Source: Coraliomargarita algicola (lineage in GTDB: Bacteria > Verrucomicrobiota > Verrucomicrobiia > Opitutales > Coraliomargaritaceae). From it: 64,000 nucleotides of DNA. The translations under genes were made by a program, and so were the position numbers. Location: NCBI RefSeq assembly GCF_033878955.1, contig NZ_CP138858.1, positions 4,801,001 to 4,865,000 on the forward strand, given 5' to 3'. Positions 62,413-64,000 of this stretch are shown piece by piece; position 1 is the stretch's first letter, and each line of letters starts with the position of its first letter. The notes beneath the pieces were generated by a model. The model had not been told where the DNA came from and made no database searches. It saw only the letters and a program-made list of their open reading frames with translations.

Positions 62413-64000
62413 CTATTTGAATAGCCGTGTTTGTCGGGTTTTAAGCTTGAGGGATATGCAGGTTCCGCCGGATTCGGATGGCTCGACGGAAACCTGCGCG
62501 CCGAGTAGTTTGGCACGGCGTTGAAGTGAGGCGGGCACGGTATGTTTTTCGCCGTTGGACAGGCCGCGTCCGTTGTCACTGATGTTGAGCTGAATCTCTT
62601 GTGCACTGGCGGTGAGCTTTATCCGGACCTCGGACGCATCAGCATGGCGGTTGATGTTGATCAGGCTCTCTTTGAAAAAGAGGAAGAGGTCGCCTCGGGC
62701 TTGTGGCTTCAGGGCGTTTAGGGATTCTTCACCTTCAATTTCAAGTGTGTATTTGAGGTTGGCGATGATGCGCCGGGCGGTGTGTCTGAGGTCGGCGGGC
62801 AAGTCGGCATGTATCTCCTTGGCGGTCTGCGAGTCGATGCAATAGCGGGTGGCTTCACTGGTGCGGTCGGTGAGCGATTTAATTTCATCGACGGTGCGAA
62901 GCAGCTTTTCCGGCGAATCGAGAATGTCTTTGAGATGAGTTCCGAGGAACCCGATGGCATGGAGGTTCGCGCCGAGTTCGTCATGCAGATCGGCGGCAAA
63001 ACGTTCCTTCATTTGGCTGGCCTGCCGGATGCGGAGGATACGGTGAATTAGGATGCTTAGGCCGATGCCGGCTGCAAGTAACGCGGCGAGCCAGCTCAGG
63101 CGCCTGACGATAATCTTCTGGCGCGCGTATTTCAGATTCAGCTGATGTTGCACCAGAGGCAGGGCCTTCTCCAGATCATTGCGTCGGGCGAGTTGGTTCA
63201 TCCACTGGCGGATGGGCAGGATGTCTCCATAAAGATTGCGGCCGTCGGTGAGACTGGAAAAGGCGCGAGTGGGGTTGAGTAGAGGGAAGTTGGCGGTGAC
63301 CGCTTTTCCTTTCGCCACGTTTTGTCCGCCGGAAATTAGTTCGATTTCAGAAAAACCAAAGCGGGCTTCGGTGATACCTTCATAGTCATTGGTATAAGGG
63401 ACTGCCGCAGTGACACGAATATAGCGGAACGGGATGTCGCCCCGCAAGCGATGCATCATAATCGGGCCAGTTTCGTAAACGGATTTATAGCGCAGGTCGA
63501 GGAGCCGGACAGCATCGGAGAAGTCGGCCTGATTGGAGCCGTCGATATGCATGAGCCTCGGGATTCCGAGGTCCTTGGAAAAAGCCTGAGGAACCGTATC
63601 GCTCTGCTCTACGGCATGTAGGTGGATGTAATCGAGCGAGCGTGGTGCTTCCAGGTCGATGGTGAAGAAAGCCTCCAGTTTCGGGGACATTGTGCTGATG
63701 ACGGCGATGCCCGGTTTTCCCTGCGCGGCGTCCATCAGATAAGGCACGAAACCGTCCACCAGGTATTGGGGAACGCGCGCGGGGTTGGAATCGGTCGAAG
63801 AGGTGGAAACCGGTTGATGCAAGGCGACGTTGTCGGGGCCATTGAAGATCATGATCTCCGACAACTCCAGATAGTATTGATGGTCGAACTGGCGTGGGGA
63901 CAGCTGGGTGGCATTCAGCCTGATCCAGCTGGCTGTGGTGCCGGGGGGGCAAACCACCACAAGTGGAGCCCGGCGGGGGAGCAGTTGATCCTGCTCTCCG
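62413..64000 (-). CDS. NarX-type sensor kinase with discoidin-like domain, 5' truncated by window
   Basis: At least 529 residues are visible; the reading frame is open to the window end, so the start lies outside. By alignment with the 42296 kinase, it lacks the signal peptide and part of the first discoidin domain here (visible region starts in the GEQDQLLPRRAPL segment). Membrane helix at WLAALLAAGIGLSILIHRIL, HisKA_3 His in RFAADLHDELGANLH, and HATPase with KESLININRHADA and SDNGRGLSNGEK. Pairs with the 61718 regulator. Confidence 0.9.
   Translation of the reverse strand, partial: GEQDQLLPRRAPLVVVCPPGTTASWIRLNATQLSPRQFDHQYYLELSEIMIFNGPDNVALHQPVSTSSTDSNPARVPQYLVDGFVPYLMDAAQGKPGIAVISTMSPKLEAFFTIDLEAPRSLDYIHLHAVEQSDTVPQAFSKDLGIPRLMHIDGSNQADFSDAVRLLDLRYKSVYETGPIMMHRLRGDIPFRYIRVTAAVPYTNDYEGITEARFGFSEIELISGGQNVAKGKAVTANFPLLNPTRAFSSLTDGRNLYGDILPIRQWMNQLARRNDLEKALPLVQHQLNLKYARQKIIVRRLSWLAALLAAGIGLSILIHRILRIRQASQMKERFAADLHDELGANLHAIGFLGTHLKDILDSPEKLLRTVDEIKSLTDRTSEATRYCIDSQTAKEIHADLPADLRHTARRIIANLKYTLEIEGEESLNALKPQARGDLFLFFKESLININRHADASEVRIKLTASAQEIQLNISDNGRGLSNGEKHTVPASLQRRAKLLGAQVSVEPSESGGTCISLKLKTRQTRLFK

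Overview
The window looks like a chromosomal segment of a marine Verrucomicrobium (class Opitutae, Puniceicoccales/Coraliomargarita-Lentimonas type). This is inferred from the clustered secreted sulfatases, PEP-CTERM anchored proteins ending in a VPEPGTYALLAGLTGL-type signal, an SHD1-domain protein, discoidin-domain sensor kinases and a Bat aerotolerance operon. No rRNA gene is present; the only tRNA is tRNA-Tyr(GTA).

Layout. 1-5000: TetR regulator, tandem-ACT protein, prepilin peptidase, an unknown protein and a ClC-type chloride transporter with CBS domains. 5105-13855: tRNA-Tyr followed by an 8.7 kb integrated element bounded by 61-bp direct repeats of the tRNA 3' part. It carries a tyrosine recombinase, an excisionase-like protein, one phage tape-measure-like protein without other virion genes, small coiled-coil or basic proteins, an SF3-like helicase and a degenerate RadC/JAB-domain protein. 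Downstream is a 160-bp tandem repeat, each copy carrying the tRNA tail and a terminator. 14385-17522: ars-type operon (ArsR, permease, ArsE-like thioredoxin, ArsF-like and ArsG-like proteins), likely for arsenical or organoarsenical resistance. 17544-30983: a complete type I-E CRISPR-Cas locus with 32 repeats and 31 spacers, a stand-alone DEDDh exonuclease beside cas2, two toxin-antitoxin pairs embedded between cas genes, and a divergent WYL-domain regulator.

31182-39443: a seven-gene MoxR/DUF58/BatA/BatB/BatC/BatD operon with a BatB-BatC out-of-frame junction and a BatD-BatE type fusion. 39731-41417: DEAD-box helicase and a PduO-type cobalamin adenosyltransferase. 41623-64000: a polysaccharide-sulfate catabolic region with two paralogous NarL-type response regulator/discoidin-sensor kinase pairs at its ends, five intact sulfatases plus a sulfatase stub, PEP-CTERM proteins (one frameshifted), an SHD1 plus GH29-like protein, REP palindromes with a RAYT transposase, and an IS4-type element inserted into one REP doublet.

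The most interesting observations are: (1) an imperfect palindrome TAnTnCATATGnAnTA followed about 30 bp later by a second block, found four times upstream of PEP-CTERM or sulfatase genes and in the divergent region next to the sensor kinase, which suggests an unrecognised regulon; (2) the I-E locus with exonuclease, two embedded addiction modules, shuffled cas6e and a BrxR/CapW-like regulator; (3) the small tRNA-Tyr element with a lone tape-measure gene, a possible phage satellite.
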